Shown here piece after piece: positions 35,223-44,579 of a stretch of DNA of 64,000 nt. Source of the DNA: Segnochrobactrum spirostomi (lineage in GTDB: Bacteria > Pseudomonadota > Alphaproteobacteria > Rhizobiales > Segnochrobactraceae); contig NZ_VWNA01000001.1 in assembly GCF_009600605.1 (NCBI RefSeq), forward strand, positions 1,652,490 through 1,716,489. The letters run 5' to 3'. The notes below the pieces were generated by a model. The model made no database searches. It was not told where the DNA came from and saw nothing but the letters and a program-made list of their open reading frames with translations. Each line of letters opens with the position of its first letter. The stretch's first letter is position 1. The translations under genes were made by a program, and so were the position numbers.

Positions 35223-35852
35223 GTGAGCGAAGACATCCTCGCCGCCGAGAAGCGCCCGCCCGCCCCGCGCGGCGACCTGCGCAAGCTGCCGCCGCTCGCC
35301 AAGCTCGCGCTGGAGCTCGGGCCGCTCGCCGTGTTCTTCGCCGCGAACGCCCGCGCCGGCCTCTTCATCGCCACCGCCGCCTTCATGATCGCGACCGTCG
35401 TGGCGCTCGCCGTGTCGTTCGCCTGGGTCCGGCGGGTGCCGATCATGCCGCTCGTTTCGGGCGCGGTCGTGCTCGTGTTCGGCGGGCTGACGCTGATCCT
35501 GCACGACGAGCTCTTCATCAAGCTCAAGCCGACGATCGTGAACCTGTTGTTCGCGTCCGTGCTGCTCGGCGGCCTCGCCTTCGGCCGGCCGCTGCTCGCC
35601 CGGGTGTTCGACGAGGTGATCCGCCTCGACGACGACGGCTGGCGTAAGCTCACCCTGCGCTGGGGGCTGTTCTTCGTAGCGCTCGCCATCCTCAACGAGA
35701 TCGTCTGGCGGTCCTTCCCGACCGACACCTGGGTCTCGTTCAAGGTGTTCGGGGTGATGCCGCTGACGCTCGTGTTCGCGATGTGCCAGATGCCGCTGAT
35801 GCAGCGCCACGCGCTGCCCGACGACAAGCCGGACGCCACGCCGGGGGCGTGA
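35223..35852 (+). CDS. yciB: Inner-membrane protein YciB (septation protein A)
   Basis: 209 residues with five hydrophobic segments: [82 protein letters not shown], then [23 protein letters not shown] and [19 protein letters not shown]. Signatures ELGPLxxFF, L-H-D-E-x-F-I-K-x-K-P-T, and RWGLFFxxLAxLNExVWR are those of YciB/IspZ, linked to cell-envelope synthesis and intracellular septation. The start is GTG 35223 behind AAGGAACG. Convergent with iorB. Confidence 0.95.
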   Translation: MSEDILAAEKRPPAPRGDLRKLPPLAKLALELGPLAVFFAANARAGLFIATAAFMIATVVALAVSFAWVRRVPIMPLVSGAVVLVFGGLTLILHDELFIKLKPTIVNLLFASVLLGGLAFGRPLLARVFDEVIRLDDDGWRKLTLRWGLFFVALAILNEIVWRSFPTDTWVSFKVFGVMPLTLVFAMCQMPLMQRHALPDDKPDATPGA

Positions 35853-35870
35853 GCGCCTCCTCGCTCCCCT

Positions 35871-37418
35871 TCACAGCGTCTCGATCGTCTTCAAAGCGCC
35901 GTCGAGGGCCTTGCCCTCTTCGTCGATCAGGGCGGATTCGCGCAGGCGGCGCAGCCAGGCGGCGGCGTCCGGACGGCCCTTCAGACGCGGCAGCGCGGCG
36001 AGCACCCGGTCGAACTTCGATTCCCCGCGGGCGTGGGTGTCGGAATAGCCCTTGATGAGCCGCCGGCAGCGCAGGATCTCGACGGCGAGATCGTAATCGG
36101 CGGCAAGCGTCGCGGTGGCGAGACCGAGCCAACGCTCGATGTGCTCCATCTCGCGGGCATGGCGCAGGGAGCGCGGCCGCAGCGGCTTCAGGGCCGACAC
36201 CGCATAGAGCGCCAGGAACCAGCCGATCGTGCCGGTGCGCACCCGCCGCCCGCGGTTGACGAGCTTGTCGAGCCGGGCGAACAGCGCGGGCCGCGCCTCG
36301 AGCCAGCGGCCGAAGCCGGCCGGCAGCGTGCCCGCGACCTCCTCCATGCGCGGATGCATGAATTCGGTCGTGTAGACGATCTCCTCGCGCTTCGCCCCGA
36401 TCTCCGTGCGCACCCGGTCGAAACGGGAGGCGCGGGTCTTGAGGTCGGCGACGCGGATGACGTCGTCGTAGGCGAGGGCGATCGCGAGATATTTCGCCGC
36501 CTCGCGGGTGAAGGCGTGGCCCTTGGCGGCGCCACCCGCAGCGCGGTCGAGGGCGGCGAGGCCGTTCAGCCGGTCGAGATAGAGGCCGGCATAGGCCGGG
36601 TCCTGGAAATCGACGAGGCGCTTCACCCCGGCGAAGGCGAGCGGACGGGCTTCGTCCGGCACTTCGCGTCGCAGCCGGTCGAGGAGCGCGTCGAGGGCCG
36701 GGTGGCCGGCCGTCGGGGGCAGGTCGTCGAACCGCTTCGGCGGCGTCTTCGTCACCTCGGCGCGCGGCTTCGTCTCGACCTGAGCGAACGCGGCAGAGAA
36801 CGCCTTGAGGCTCGGCCCGACGCCCTTGCCGCCGGCCTTGATCGCCGCCTCGAAGGCCGCGCGGGGAAAGGGCAGCACGGCCGCGCCGGCGAGCGCGCCG
36901 AACATCGCCGACGAGATCACGCTGCCGTTCGCCTCGGCGAGCGCCTGGAGATCGAAGGCGACGACGCGCTTCGCCGCGATGTCGCTCGCGTCGACGACGA
37001 CCGCCGGGTCGCCCGCACCGTCGCCGGGCTTCTCCTTCTCGACCACGGCGAAGGCGCGATGGCTCGAGGTGATGAGGGTGGTGCGCTCGGGCGTGACGAG
37101 GCCGCGCAGGATCGAGCGCCCCGCCTCCATGAACTCGGCGGCGAGGACGACGTCCACGTCGCCCGGCGTCGGCATCAGGGAGAGCACCGGCATGCGGCCG
37201 TCCTTCGCCGGCAGCATCTCGATATAATAGATCGTGGCGCCGGTGCGCTGAGCGACGCCGGGCACGGAGGTCGATTGGGCGACCCAGCCCTCGGCCTCCG
37301 CCATGGCGACGATCCAGTCGGCGAGCACGCCGCCGCCCTGCCCGCCCATGGCGAGGATGGCGACCGAGAGCGGCTTGTCGCCGGAGAGGCGGGTCGGAAA
37401 GGTTTCGTGGCGCGTCAT
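35871..37418 (-). CDS. iorB: Indolepyruvate ferredoxin oxidoreductase, beta subunit, long form with DUF6537-like domain
   Basis: 515 residues from ATG 37418. The first ~190 residues are the pyruvate-oxidoreductase gamma-type domain: SVAILAMGGQGGGVLADWIVAMAEAEG, VPGVAQRTGATIYYIEM, LAAEFMEAGRSILRG. Archaeal IorB ends about there; this protein continues for ~300 helical residues (LVDFQDPAYAGLYLDRL, YTTEFMHPRMEEV, RCRRLIKGYSDTHARGESKFDRVL), the DUF6537-like extension found in proteobacterial forms. With IorA it would convert indolepyruvate and other arylpyruvates to aryl-acetyl-CoA and reduced ferredoxin. Ten bases downstream of iorA; same operon. Confidence 0.92.
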   Translation of the reverse strand: MTRHETFPTRLSGDKPLSVAILAMGGQGGGVLADWIVAMAEAEGWVAQSTSVPGVAQRTGATIYYIEMLPAKDGRMPVLSLMPTPGDVDVVLAAEFMEAGRSILRGLVTPERTTLITSSHRAFAVVEKEKPGDGAGDPAVVVDASDIAAKRVVAFDLQALAEANGSVISSAMFGALAGAAVLPFPRAAFEAAIKAGGKGVGPSLKAFSAAFAQVETKPRAEVTKTPPKRFDDLPPTAGHPALDALLDRLRREVPDEARPLAFAGVKRLVDFQDPAYAGLYLDRLNGLAALDRAAGGAAKGHAFTREAAKYLAIALAYDDVIRVADLKTRASRFDRVRTEIGAKREEIVYTTEFMHPRMEEVAGTLPAGFGRWLEARPALFARLDKLVNRGRRVRTGTIGWFLALYAVSALKPLRPRSLRHAREMEHIERWLGLATATLAADYDLAVEILRCRRLIKGYSDTHARGESKFDRVLAALPRLKGRPDAAAWLRRLRESALIDEEGKALDGALKTIETL

Positions 37419-37428
37419 CGTCACCCCC

Positions 37429-39579
37429 TCAGCCGAACACGACGCGGCGCGCTTCGCGCCGGCGCTGGAGGAAGCCGATCACCGCGGCGCGCACCCGCGC
37501 CAGCACCCGGTCGGTGCGGGTCGGGTTGAGCACCACGTCGGCGCGATAGAACGAGGGGCACAGCACCGCCGCCTCGGCGACCTCGCCGCAATTGCCGCAG
37601 GCGACGCAGGAATTGTCGATCGCCGCCACCGGATCGTCCTTCAAGGGATCGTCGGTGTGCTTGACCGAGAGCGAGGGACAGCCCGAGAGGCGGATGCAGG
37701 CGTGATCGCCGGTGCAGACGTCCTCGTCGACGCCGAAGCGTTCGCGCACCATGCGCTTGCCGGCCTTCACCGCCTGCTGGAACAGGGGCTTCACCCGGCG
37801 CTGCTTGTTCAGCATGCATTCCGAGGAGGCGACGATGATCTTCGGCCCCGGCTCCTTGGTCGTCAGCGCCTCGCGCAGGGTGTCGCGCATGCGGGCGACG
37901 TTGTAGGTGCGGTCGATCTGGCGCACCCAGGTCGCGCCGATGCCCTTCACCGCGTCGACGATGGAATTCTTGGTGGCGCGCCGCGGATTGTCGGCGCGGG
38001 AGGAGAGGATGTCCTGCCCACCGGTCGCCGCCGAATAGAAATTATCGACGATGAGGATGACGCCGTCCTGCTTGTTGAAGACGGCGTTGCCGACGCTGGT
38101 GGCGAGCCCGTTGTGCCAGAAGCCGCCGTCGCCCATCACCGAGATCGAGCGCTTCGCCGCCGGCACGTTGAAGGCCGAGGCCGAGGCCGGCCCGAGTCCG
38201 TAGCCCATCGTGGTGGCGCCGATGTTGAACGGCGGCAGGATCGAGAACAGGTGGCAGCCGATGTCGGCGGCGACGTGGTGGGGGCCGAGTTCCTTCTCGA
38301 CGAGCTTCATGGCGGCGAAGATCGGCCGCTCCGGGCAGCCGGTGCAGAAGCCGGCCGGGCGCTGCGGCACCACCTCGGCGAGCGCCTTCACCTTCGCGTT
38401 CTGAAGCACCGGGGCGGGATCGGGCAGCGGCGGCCCGTTGCCGAGCAGCGCCTTGTCGTGGGTCTCCAGGAACGCCTTGATGCCGGCGACGAGGACCGGC
38501 GCGGTATATTCGCCGCCGAGCGGCAGCATGCCCTTGCCGGCGACGCGGGTCTGGATGTCGCGGCGACGCAGCACGGTGTTGAGCGCCTGCTCGATGAATT
38601 CGGGCTGGCCCTCCTCGATCATCAGGACCGCATCCTTGCCGGCGCAGAAGGCGGCGAGCTCGTCGTCGACCAGCGGATAGGTCACGTTGAGGACGTGTAG
38701 CGGGATCGCGGTGTCGCCGTAGACGTCGGCGAGGCCGAGCAGTTGCAAGGCGCGCAGCACGTTGTTGTACATGCCGCCCTGGAGGATCAGGCCGACTTTG
38801 CCGCCCTCGGGACCGAACGTCTCGTTGAGCCTGTTGGCGCGGATATAATCGACCGCGGCCGGCCAGCGCTTCTCGATCTTCTCCTTCTCGTGGAGCAGCG
38901 AGGCGGGCGGCAGGACGATGCGGCCGGTGTCGCGCTTCGGGCTCTCGAGCGCCTCGCGCAGGGTATAATCCGGGCGCCGGTTCGCCTTCGCGACGAACTG
39001 GCCGTGGACGTGGCAGGTGCGGATGCGCACCTGGAGCATCACCGGGGTGTTGGAGGCCTCCGACAGGGCGAAGCCGTGCTCGACCGCCTCGACGATGGTC
39101 GGCAGGTTCGGCCGCGGGTCCATCAGCCACATCTGCGACTTCATCGCGAAGGCGTGGCTGCGCTCCTGCATGATGGAGGAGCCCTCGCCATAATCCTCGC
39201 CGATGACGATCAGCGCGCCGCCGGTGACGCCGCCGGAGGAGAGGTTCGACAGGGCGTCCGAGGCGACGTTGGTGCCGGCGGTCGACTTCCACGTGACGGC
39301 GCCGCGCACCGGATACATCACCGAAGCCGACAGCATGGCCGCGGCGGCCGCCTCGGAGGCCGACGATTCGAAATGGACGCCGAGATCGTCGAGCACGTCC
39401 TTGGCGTCGGCGAGCACGTCCATGAGATGGGAGATCGGCGAGCCCTGATAGCCGCCGACATAGGAGACGCCCGATTGCAGGAGCGCCTTGGTGATCGCGA
39501 GAATGCCTTCGCCGTGGAAGACCTCTCCCTCGCCGAGTTTCAGGTCCTCGACTTCGCGCGCAAACGAGCGTTCGGCCAT
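37429..39579 (-). CDS. iorA: Indolepyruvate ferredoxin oxidoreductase, alpha subunit
   Basis: 716 residues, normal for IorA. Thiamine-diphosphate and iron-sulfur enzyme oxidising aromatic 2-oxo acids to acyl-CoA. Seen: GEGILAITKALLQSGVSYVGGYQGSPISHLMD; the pyrimidine-side region SVMYPVRGAVTWKSTAGTNVASDALSNL; Cys motif FCTGCPERPIFAAM; ThDP-binding GDGGFWHNGLATSVGNAVFNKQDGVILIVDN; and the C-terminal cluster region CTGDHACIRLSGCPS with CVACGNCGEVAEAAVLCPS for iron-sulfur centres. The promoter at 39673-39701 fits this gene. Its product is completed by iorB downstream. Confidence 0.94.
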   Translation of the reverse strand: MAERSFAREVEDLKLGEGEVFHGEGILAITKALLQSGVSYVGGYQGSPISHLMDVLADAKDVLDDLGVHFESSASEAAAAAMLSASVMYPVRGAVTWKSTAGTNVASDALSNLSSGGVTGGALIVIGEDYGEGSSIMQERSHAFAMKSQMWLMDPRPNLPTIVEAVEHGFALSEASNTPVMLQVRIRTCHVHGQFVAKANRRPDYTLREALESPKRDTGRIVLPPASLLHEKEKIEKRWPAAVDYIRANRLNETFGPEGGKVGLILQGGMYNNVLRALQLLGLADVYGDTAIPLHVLNVTYPLVDDELAAFCAGKDAVLMIEEGQPEFIEQALNTVLRRRDIQTRVAGKGMLPLGGEYTAPVLVAGIKAFLETHDKALLGNGPPLPDPAPVLQNAKVKALAEVVPQRPAGFCTGCPERPIFAAMKLVEKELGPHHVAADIGCHLFSILPPFNIGATTMGYGLGPASASAFNVPAAKRSISVMGDGGFWHNGLATSVGNAVFNKQDGVILIVDNFYSAATGGQDILSSRADNPRRATKNSIVDAVKGIGATWVRQIDRTYNVARMRDTLREALTTKEPGPKIIVASSECMLNKQRRVKPLFQQAVKAGKRMVRERFGVDEDVCTGDHACIRLSGCPSLSVKHTDDPLKDDPVAAIDNSCVACGNCGEVAEAAVLCPSFYRADVVLNPTRTDRVLARVRAAVIGFLQRRREARRVVFG

Positions 39580-39672
39580 GGTGTCCTCCGCCGATGGATC
39601 GCTGTTGAAAGCGTATGGTGCCCCTCTGTCGCGGCGCCTTTTGCGGCGTTCTCGCGGTCAGACACATGCAGA

Positions 39673-39701
39673 TTCATATTTCTCGGGTTCTAGATTGTCA
39701 A
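39673..39701 (-). promoter_or_regulatory. Sigma70-type promoter of iorAB
   Basis: On the minus strand a perfect TTGACA (39701-39696) is followed after exactly 17 bases by TATGAA (39678-39673). Transcription would start near 39665, about 85 bases before the iorA ATG. Confidence 0.5.
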
Positions 39702-39873
39702 ATTGCGCCGCGGCCGGACGATCGCCTGCTGCTGAGCCCTCGCCCCCGGCTTCAGGCTGCCCTGATGGCAAAGCCGCGTCCGCCGGATGGCCTGATGCTG
39801 CGGCGCGGTATCCTCGCCCCCGCACCTCTCCGTGCATGTGCATAGAAATGCGGCGTGCTGCGCCCGCCAAAAG

Positions 39874-39887
39874 GGCTTTGCAAAGCC
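39874..39887. promoter_or_regulatory. Palindrome upstream of the peptide ABC operon
   Basis: GGCTTTGCAAAGCC is a perfect 14-bp palindrome about 95 bases before the binding-protein ATG. It overlaps a possible -35 (TTGCAA, 39879-39884) that has TATGTT (39901-39906) 16 bases downstream. It could be an operator for a LacI- or GntR-type repressor; none is encoded nearby. Confidence 0.35.
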
Positions 39888-39981
39888 TCGGGCATAATTT
39901 TATGTTTGAAATATTCGGATCGGGACAACCCGGCCAAAAGCCACGCTGCGGCTATCTCCAAGGGGAACGAGGGAGACTTCG

Positions 39982-41520
39982 ATGCTGACACTGAACCGTC
40001 GCCAGACGCTCGCGGCAGGAGCCGGCGCGTTCCTGGCGACCCTGATCGCCAAGGGCCGCTTCGCCTCGGCCGCGGCGAGCGACACGCTCACCATCGCCTA
40101 CAACGTCAATCTGCCGTCGTTCGACCCGACCACCGGTCCCTCGGCGGTGAACCCGACCATCCAGGCGATCTACCGCTCGGTGTTCGATCAGTTCGTCGGC
40201 CAGAAGCCGGATCTCTCGTTCGAGCCGGGGCTGCTCACCGCCTGGGGCTGGAACGACGACAAGACCAAGGTGTGGATGGACGTCCGCACCGGCGTGACCT
40301 GGCACGACGGCTCGCCCTTCACGCCCGAGGACGTGGTGTGGTCGCTTGAGCGCGCCGCCGATCCGAAGACGGGCAACCCGATCCAGTTCGTCTGGTCGAC
40401 GATCGAGAACTTCAAGATCGAAGGCAACCGCATCACCGCGGACGTCAAGTCGTTCGACCCGACCCTCTTCAAATGGATGGCCTTCCTCACCGGCTACGTG
40501 CTGCCGAAGGCCTATTACGAGAAGGTCGGCGCCGAGGGCTTCGAGAAGAAGCCGATCGGCACCGGGCCGTTCATGGTCGACGCCTACGAGGGCAACGCCT
40601 TCCTGCGCCTCAAGGCGAACCCGAATTATTGGGGCGGCAAGCCGGCCTTCGAGACGGTCGTGTTCAAGTTCGTGCCGGACGGCACCAGCCGCGTCGCCGA
40701 GATCGAGAGCGGCTCCTCGGACGTCACCCTTGAGATCCCCTACGAGGAATATGACCGCCTGCGCCAGAAGTCGGGCCTCGCCGGCGTGTGCAAGCCGATC
40801 TCCGACATCGGCATGATCTTCATCACCAATGTCGACGCGACGATGCTCGACAAGAATGTCCGCCTCGCCGCCTGCCACGCGGTCGACAAGTCGGCGATCG
40901 TGAAGCGGCTGCTACGCGGCTACGGCGTGCCGATCGACACCCTCCAGGCGCCGGAATACGAGGCCTACGATCCCTCGATCAAGGTGCCCTACGACCCGGC
41001 GCTGGCCAAGAAGCTGCTCGCGGCGAGCGGCTATTCGGTCGAGAAGCCGGTCAAGTTCAAGATCCAGACCACGCGCGGCTTCAAGCCCAAAGACTACGAG
41101 ATGATCCAGGCGATCGTCGGCATGTGGCGCAAGGTCGGCATCGAGGCCGAGATCGAGGTCTACGAGATCGCCAAGCACTACGAGCTCAGGGCCGCGCACA
41201 AGCTGGCGCCGATGGCGTTCTACAATTGGGGCGACGCGATCGGCGATCCGGCGACCTCGACCGGCTTCGCGACCTTCGGCCCCTCGCCCCACTCGGCCTG
41301 GAAATCGAAGGACCTCGACGCCATGATCGGCCCCTTGTGGGGCGAGAAGGACGAGGCCAAGCGCATCGCCGGCTGGAAGGCCGTCGACAAGTACATCGCC
41401 GAAGAGGGCTACGTCCTGCCGCTCCTGCAATATATGCAGCCGATCGTGTTCAAGGCCGACCTCAAGGTCATCCCGAACACCTCCGGCGCGCTGCAGCCGA
41501 CCCTGGTGTCGAAGGCGTAA
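39982..41520 (+). CDS. ABC transporter substrate-binding protein, peptide/opine/nickel family (SBP_bac_5)
   Basis: 512 residues. N-terminus NRRQTLAAGAGAFLATLIAKG resembles a Tat-type signal (RR followed by a hydrophobic stretch), cut after ASA near residue 33. The mature protein has the family-5 binding protein signature: LTAWGWNDDKTKVWMDVRTGVTWHDGSPFTPEDVVWSLERA, PIGTGPFMVDAYEGNAFLRLKANPNYWGG, and EEGYVLPLLQYMQPIVFK near the end. It delivers oligopeptides or related solutes to the permease encoded downstream. A strong AAGGGGAACGAGGG ribosome site precedes ATG 39982. First gene of a five-gene operon. Confidence 0.93.
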   Translation: MLTLNRRQTLAAGAGAFLATLIAKGRFASAAASDTLTIAYNVNLPSFDPTTGPSAVNPTIQAIYRSVFDQFVGQKPDLSFEPGLLTAWGWNDDKTKVWMDVRTGVTWHDGSPFTPEDVVWSLERAADPKTGNPIQFVWSTIENFKIEGNRITADVKSFDPTLFKWMAFLTGYVLPKAYYEKVGAEGFEKKPIGTGPFMVDAYEGNAFLRLKANPNYWGGKPAFETVVFKFVPDGTSRVAEIESGSSDVTLEIPYEEYDRLRQKSGLAGVCKPISDIGMIFITNVDATMLDKNVRLAACHAVDKSAIVKRLLRGYGVPIDTLQAPEYEAYDPSIKVPYDPALAKKLLAASGYSVEKPVKFKIQTTRGFKPKDYEMIQAIVGMWRKVGIEAEIEVYEIAKHYELRAAHKLAPMAFYNWGDAIGDPATSTGFATFGPSPHSAWKSKDLDAMIGPLWGEKDEAKRIAGWKAVDKYIAEEGYVLPLLQYMQPIVFKADLKVIPNTSGALQPTLVSKA

Positions 41521-41573
41521 GAGGCGACGCTTCGCCGGCGTTCACCTCCACCTCCTCCCCACGCTCTCCGGTC

Positions 41574-41730
41574 CACCCTCCCCTGCCAGGGGGGGTCGCC
41601 GCGCAGCGGCGGGGCGGGGTGAGCGCCGCGAACACGGCCCCTTTCGCCGAGCCCCGCGGCGCCTGCGGCGCCGCGACCCCACCCCGTCACGCCTTCGGCG
41701 TGCCGACCCTCCCCCTGACAGGGGAGGGTG
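41574..41730. repeat. Pair of inverted REP-like modules between the binding-protein and permease genes
   Basis: The left part begins CACCCTCCCCTGCCAGGGGG; the right part, read on the other strand, begins CACCCTCCCCTGTCAGGGGG. Similarity continues about 55 bases inward on both sides (GGTCG..CGC..GGCG..CGGGGTG). Each module is itself palindromic (CCTCCCCTG/CAGGGGxAGG), so the whole element can fold into a long hairpin. Such CCCTCCCC-type extragenic palindromes recur in many Rhizobiales genomes as I recall. Position right after the periplasmic-protein gene parallels malE-malF REP elements, which stabilise the upstream mRNA. Confidence 0.6.
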
Positions 41731-41775
41731 ATATCGCCTCGTTTGCCGCCAGCACATGTAACCCGTCCCTAATTC

Positions 41776-42783
41776 ATGATCCTCGTCGCCGCCCTGAGAC
41801 GCCTCGCCACCGCGGTCGCGACCCTGTTCGGGGTCGCGGTCGTGGTGTTCGTGCTGCTGCGGGTCGTGCCCGGCGATCCGGTGGCGATGATGATCGCCCC
41901 GGGTGCCTCGCCGGCCGACATCGCCGCGTTGCGCGCCCGCTACGGGCTCGACGCCCCGATCTTCACCCAGTTCTGGATCTGGCTCGGCGACCTCCTCCAC
42001 GGCGATTTCGGCACCTCGATCTCGCTCAAGCTCAACGTGCTCGACGTGCTCGCCGAGCGGCTGCCGGCAACCCTCGAGCTCGCCATCGCCGCCCTCGTCG
42101 TCGCCCTCGCGATCGGCGGGGCGATCGCGATCTTCGGCGTGATCCTGCGCCGCACGCTCGCCGAAAGCCTGCTCGACGCCGTCGACGGCTTCATGCTCGC
42201 GATCCCCGATTTCGTCTGGGCGCTCGCCTTCGTGCTCCTGCTCGGGGTGCTGTGGCCGGTCTTCCCCCTGTCGGGCCGCATCGACCCGACGCTCACCGTC
42301 GCCTTCGCGACCCGCTTCTACCTGATCGAAAGCCTCGTCACCGGCCGCTTTGCCGTGTTCGCCGACATCCTTTCCCACATGGTGATGCCGACGCTCGCCC
42401 TCGCCTTGCCGCTCGCGGCGATCGTCGCGCGGGTGCTGAAGCAGGCGCTCGCCGAGGCGATGGTGCAGGATTATGTGCTGCTCGCCCGCCTCAAGGGCAT
42501 GTCCGAGACGCGGCTCGTCCTTCAGGAGACGCTGCGCAACGCCGTCGGCCCGACGCTGGCGCTGACCGGCGTGCAGTTCACCTTCCTGATCGGCGGCACG
42601 GTCATCGTGGAACGCATCTTCGCCTATCCCGGCATCGGCAACATGGCGATCGACGCGGTGATCAACCGCGACCTGCCGCTCATCCAGGGGCTCGTGCTCG
42701 TGTTCGGCGCGCTCTTCATTCTCGTCAACATCGCGGTCGACCTCGGCGTCGCGGCCCTGAACCCGAGGCTGCGCCATGGCTGA
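41776..42783 (+). CDS. ABC transporter permease, DppB family
   Basis: 335 residues. Inner-membrane channel subunit of a dipeptide/oligopeptide-type importer. Seen: the N-terminal helix and periplasmic start LATAVATLFGVAVVVFVLLRVVPGDPVAMM, YGLDAPIFTQFWIWLGDLLHGDFGTSI, HMVMPTLALALPLAAIVARVLKQALAEAMVQDYVLLARLKGM (EAA coupling loop), and ERIFAYPGIGNMAIDAVINRDLPLIQG. Its end overlaps the next gene's start by 8 bases. Confidence 0.95.
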   Translation: MILVAALRRLATAVATLFGVAVVVFVLLRVVPGDPVAMMIAPGASPADIAALRARYGLDAPIFTQFWIWLGDLLHGDFGTSISLKLNVLDVLAERLPATLELAIAALVVALAIGGAIAIFGVILRRTLAESLLDAVDGFMLAIPDFVWALAFVLLLGVLWPVFPLSGRIDPTLTVAFATRFYLIESLVTGRFAVFADILSHMVMPTLALALPLAAIVARVLKQALAEAMVQDYVLLARLKGMSETRLVLQETLRNAVGPTLALTGVQFTFLIGGTVIVERIFAYPGIGNMAIDAVINRDLPLIQGLVLVFGALFILVNIAVDLGVAALNPRLRHG

Positions 42784-43693
42784 CGCGCTCGCGACCGGCC
42801 CGGCCGGCCTCCCCGCCCCCACCCCTGCCGCCGCCCCCGCCCGCAAGGCGCGGCTGTGGTCCGCCTTGCTGCGCGACCCGAAGGTGGTTCTCGGCGGCGG
42901 CTTCATCCTGGCGCTCCTCCTCATCGCGGTGTTCGCGCCGGAGATCGCGCCGAAGGACCCGCTCGAGCAGGATCTGATGTCGGGGACCCTGCCGCCGGCC
43001 GGCTTCGAGGGGGCCGATCCGGGCTTCCTCCTCGGCACCGACGATCTCGGCCGCGACGTGCTCTCCCGCCTGATCTACGGCACCCGCGTCGCCCTCACCG
43101 TCGCCTTCGTCGCGGCGACGCTCGCCGCTCTCCTCGGCACCCTCCTCGGCCTCGCCGCCGGCTGGTACGGCCGCGTCGTGGACGGCGCGATCTCGCGCCT
43201 CGTCGACATCTGGATGGCGTTCCCGCCGGTGCTGCTGTCGATCCTGCTCGTCGCCGTGCTCGGCTCGGGCATCCATTCGGTGATCGCGGCGATCGTCATC
43301 ATCGATTGGACGCGGTTCTGCCGGGTGGTGCGCTCGGAGACGCAGGCCCAGGCGCGGCTCGATTATGTGGTGGCCGCCCGCACCGTCGGCTTCGGCCGCA
43401 CCGCAATCCTGTTCCGCGAGATCCTGCCGAACGTGCTGCCGGTCATCGTCGCCCTCGTCTCGCTCGAGATGGGCATCGCCGTCATCGTCGAGGCGATCCT
43501 CTCCTTCGTCGGGCTCTCGGTATCGTCGGACACGCCGACCTGGGGCGGCATGATCGCGTCGGGGCGGCAGATCATCTATCAGGCGTGGTGGGTGCTCGCC
43601 GCGCCGCTCGCCGCCCTCGTCCTCACCGTGCTCGCTTTCAACCAGCTCGGCGACGGGCTCCGGCGCGTGCTCGACCCGGTGATGCGGCGATGA
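42776..43693 (+). CDS. ABC transporter permease, DppC family
   Basis: 305 residues. Partner of the DppB-type subunit. The N-terminal OppC-like region (WSALLRDPKVVLGGGFILALLLIAVFAPEIAPKDP) is followed by LLGTDDLGRDVLSRLIYGTRVALTVAF, helices including LLSILLVAVLGSGIHSVIAAIVIIDW, and the coupling loop YVVAARTVGFGRTAILFREILPNVLPVIVAL. A Pro/Ala-rich leader of about 20 residues precedes the first helix. Overlaps dppB-like at the start and the next ATPase gene at the end (ATGA). Confidence 0.95.
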   Translation: MADALATGPAGLPAPTPAAAPARKARLWSALLRDPKVVLGGGFILALLLIAVFAPEIAPKDPLEQDLMSGTLPPAGFEGADPGFLLGTDDLGRDVLSRLIYGTRVALTVAFVAATLAALLGTLLGLAAGWYGRVVDGAISRLVDIWMAFPPVLLSILLVAVLGSGIHSVIAAIVIIDWTRFCRVVRSETQAQARLDYVVAARTVGFGRTAILFREILPNVLPVIVALVSLEMGIAVIVEAILSFVGLSVSSDTPTWGGMIASGRQIIYQAWWVLAAPLAALVLTVLAFNQLGDGLRRVLDPVMRR

Positions 43694-44579
43694 GCGCCCT
43701 TCTCGCCGTCTCCCGGCTTTCGGCCGTCTCCGACCGCGAGGGCGGCGCGCCGATCCTGCGCGACGTGACGCTGAGCCTCGCCCGGGCGAGGTGCGCGGCC
43801 TCGTCGGCGAAAGCGGCGCCGGCAAGTCGACCATCGCCAAGGCGGTGCTGGGCATCCTGCCGCGCACGGTCCGCGTCACCGCCGGCGACATCACCTTCGC
43901 CGGGCGCGATCTCCTGCGCGCGCCGGCGCGGGAACGGCGCGCCGTGATCGGCGCCGACATCACCCTGATCCCCCAGGACCCGATGACGGCGCTCAATCCC
44001 GGCCGGCGCATCGCCGCCCAATTGACCGACGGCCTGCGGCTGCAGCGCGGCCTTTCCGCGAAGGCGGCAGAGGAGCGCGCGCTCACCCTGCTCGACGAAG
44101 TCCACATCCGCGATCCGAAGCGGGTGATGGCCGCGTTTCCCCACGAGCTCTCCGGCGGCATGCGCCAGCGCGTGCTGATCGCCGCCGCCTTCGCGATGGA
44201 ACCGAAGCTCGTCGTCGCCGACGAGCCGACCACCGCCCTCGACGTCACCGTGCAGAAGCAGATCCTGAAGCTCATTCGCGGCATGCAGGAGCGCCACGGC
44301 ACCGCCGTCATCTTCGTCACCCACGATCTCGGCGTGGTGGCGCAGATCTGCGACAGCGTCACCCTGCTCTACATGGGCAAGGTGATCGAGGCGGGGCGCA
44401 CCGCCGACATCATCGCGACGCCGCACCATCCCTATACCCGGGCCCTGATGGCCGCGAGCCCGCGCTACGATCGCCCCGACGAGGGCCTCGCGCCGGTGCC
44501 GGAGGCGGTGTTCACCGGGCTCAAGGCCGAGATCGCGGCCTTCGATGCAGCCCGGAGCGGGAGGGCCGCCCATGGCTGA
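43690..44579 (+). CDS. ABC transporter ATP-binding protein, DppD family (one-base frameshift near 43785)
   Basis: About 296 residues after repair. First ATPase of the peptide importer. The reading frame from ATG 43690 gives SALLAVSRLSAVSDREGGAPILRDVTLSLAR, then goes out of frame. Adding one G to the run at 43784-43786 continues into GEVRGLVGESGAGKSTIAKAVLGIL (Walker A GESGAGKST), IPQDPMTALNPGRRI (Q-loop), the LSGGMRQRVLIAAAF signature, VVADEPTTALDVTVQ (Walker B/D-loop), FVTHDLGVVAQ and the family's C-terminal HPYTRALMAASP. The shift matches the homopolymer losses elsewhere. Confidence 0.92.

Larger units (their letters stand above)
39580..39981. other. Divergent control region between iorA and the peptide-binding protein gene
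   Basis: 402 bases with no supported gene. It contains a minus-strand TTGACA-N17-TATGAA promoter for iorAB and, on the other side, a 14-bp palindrome with a weak promoter for the ABC operon. The middle part (39710-39860) shows no recognisable signal. Confidence 0.55.
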
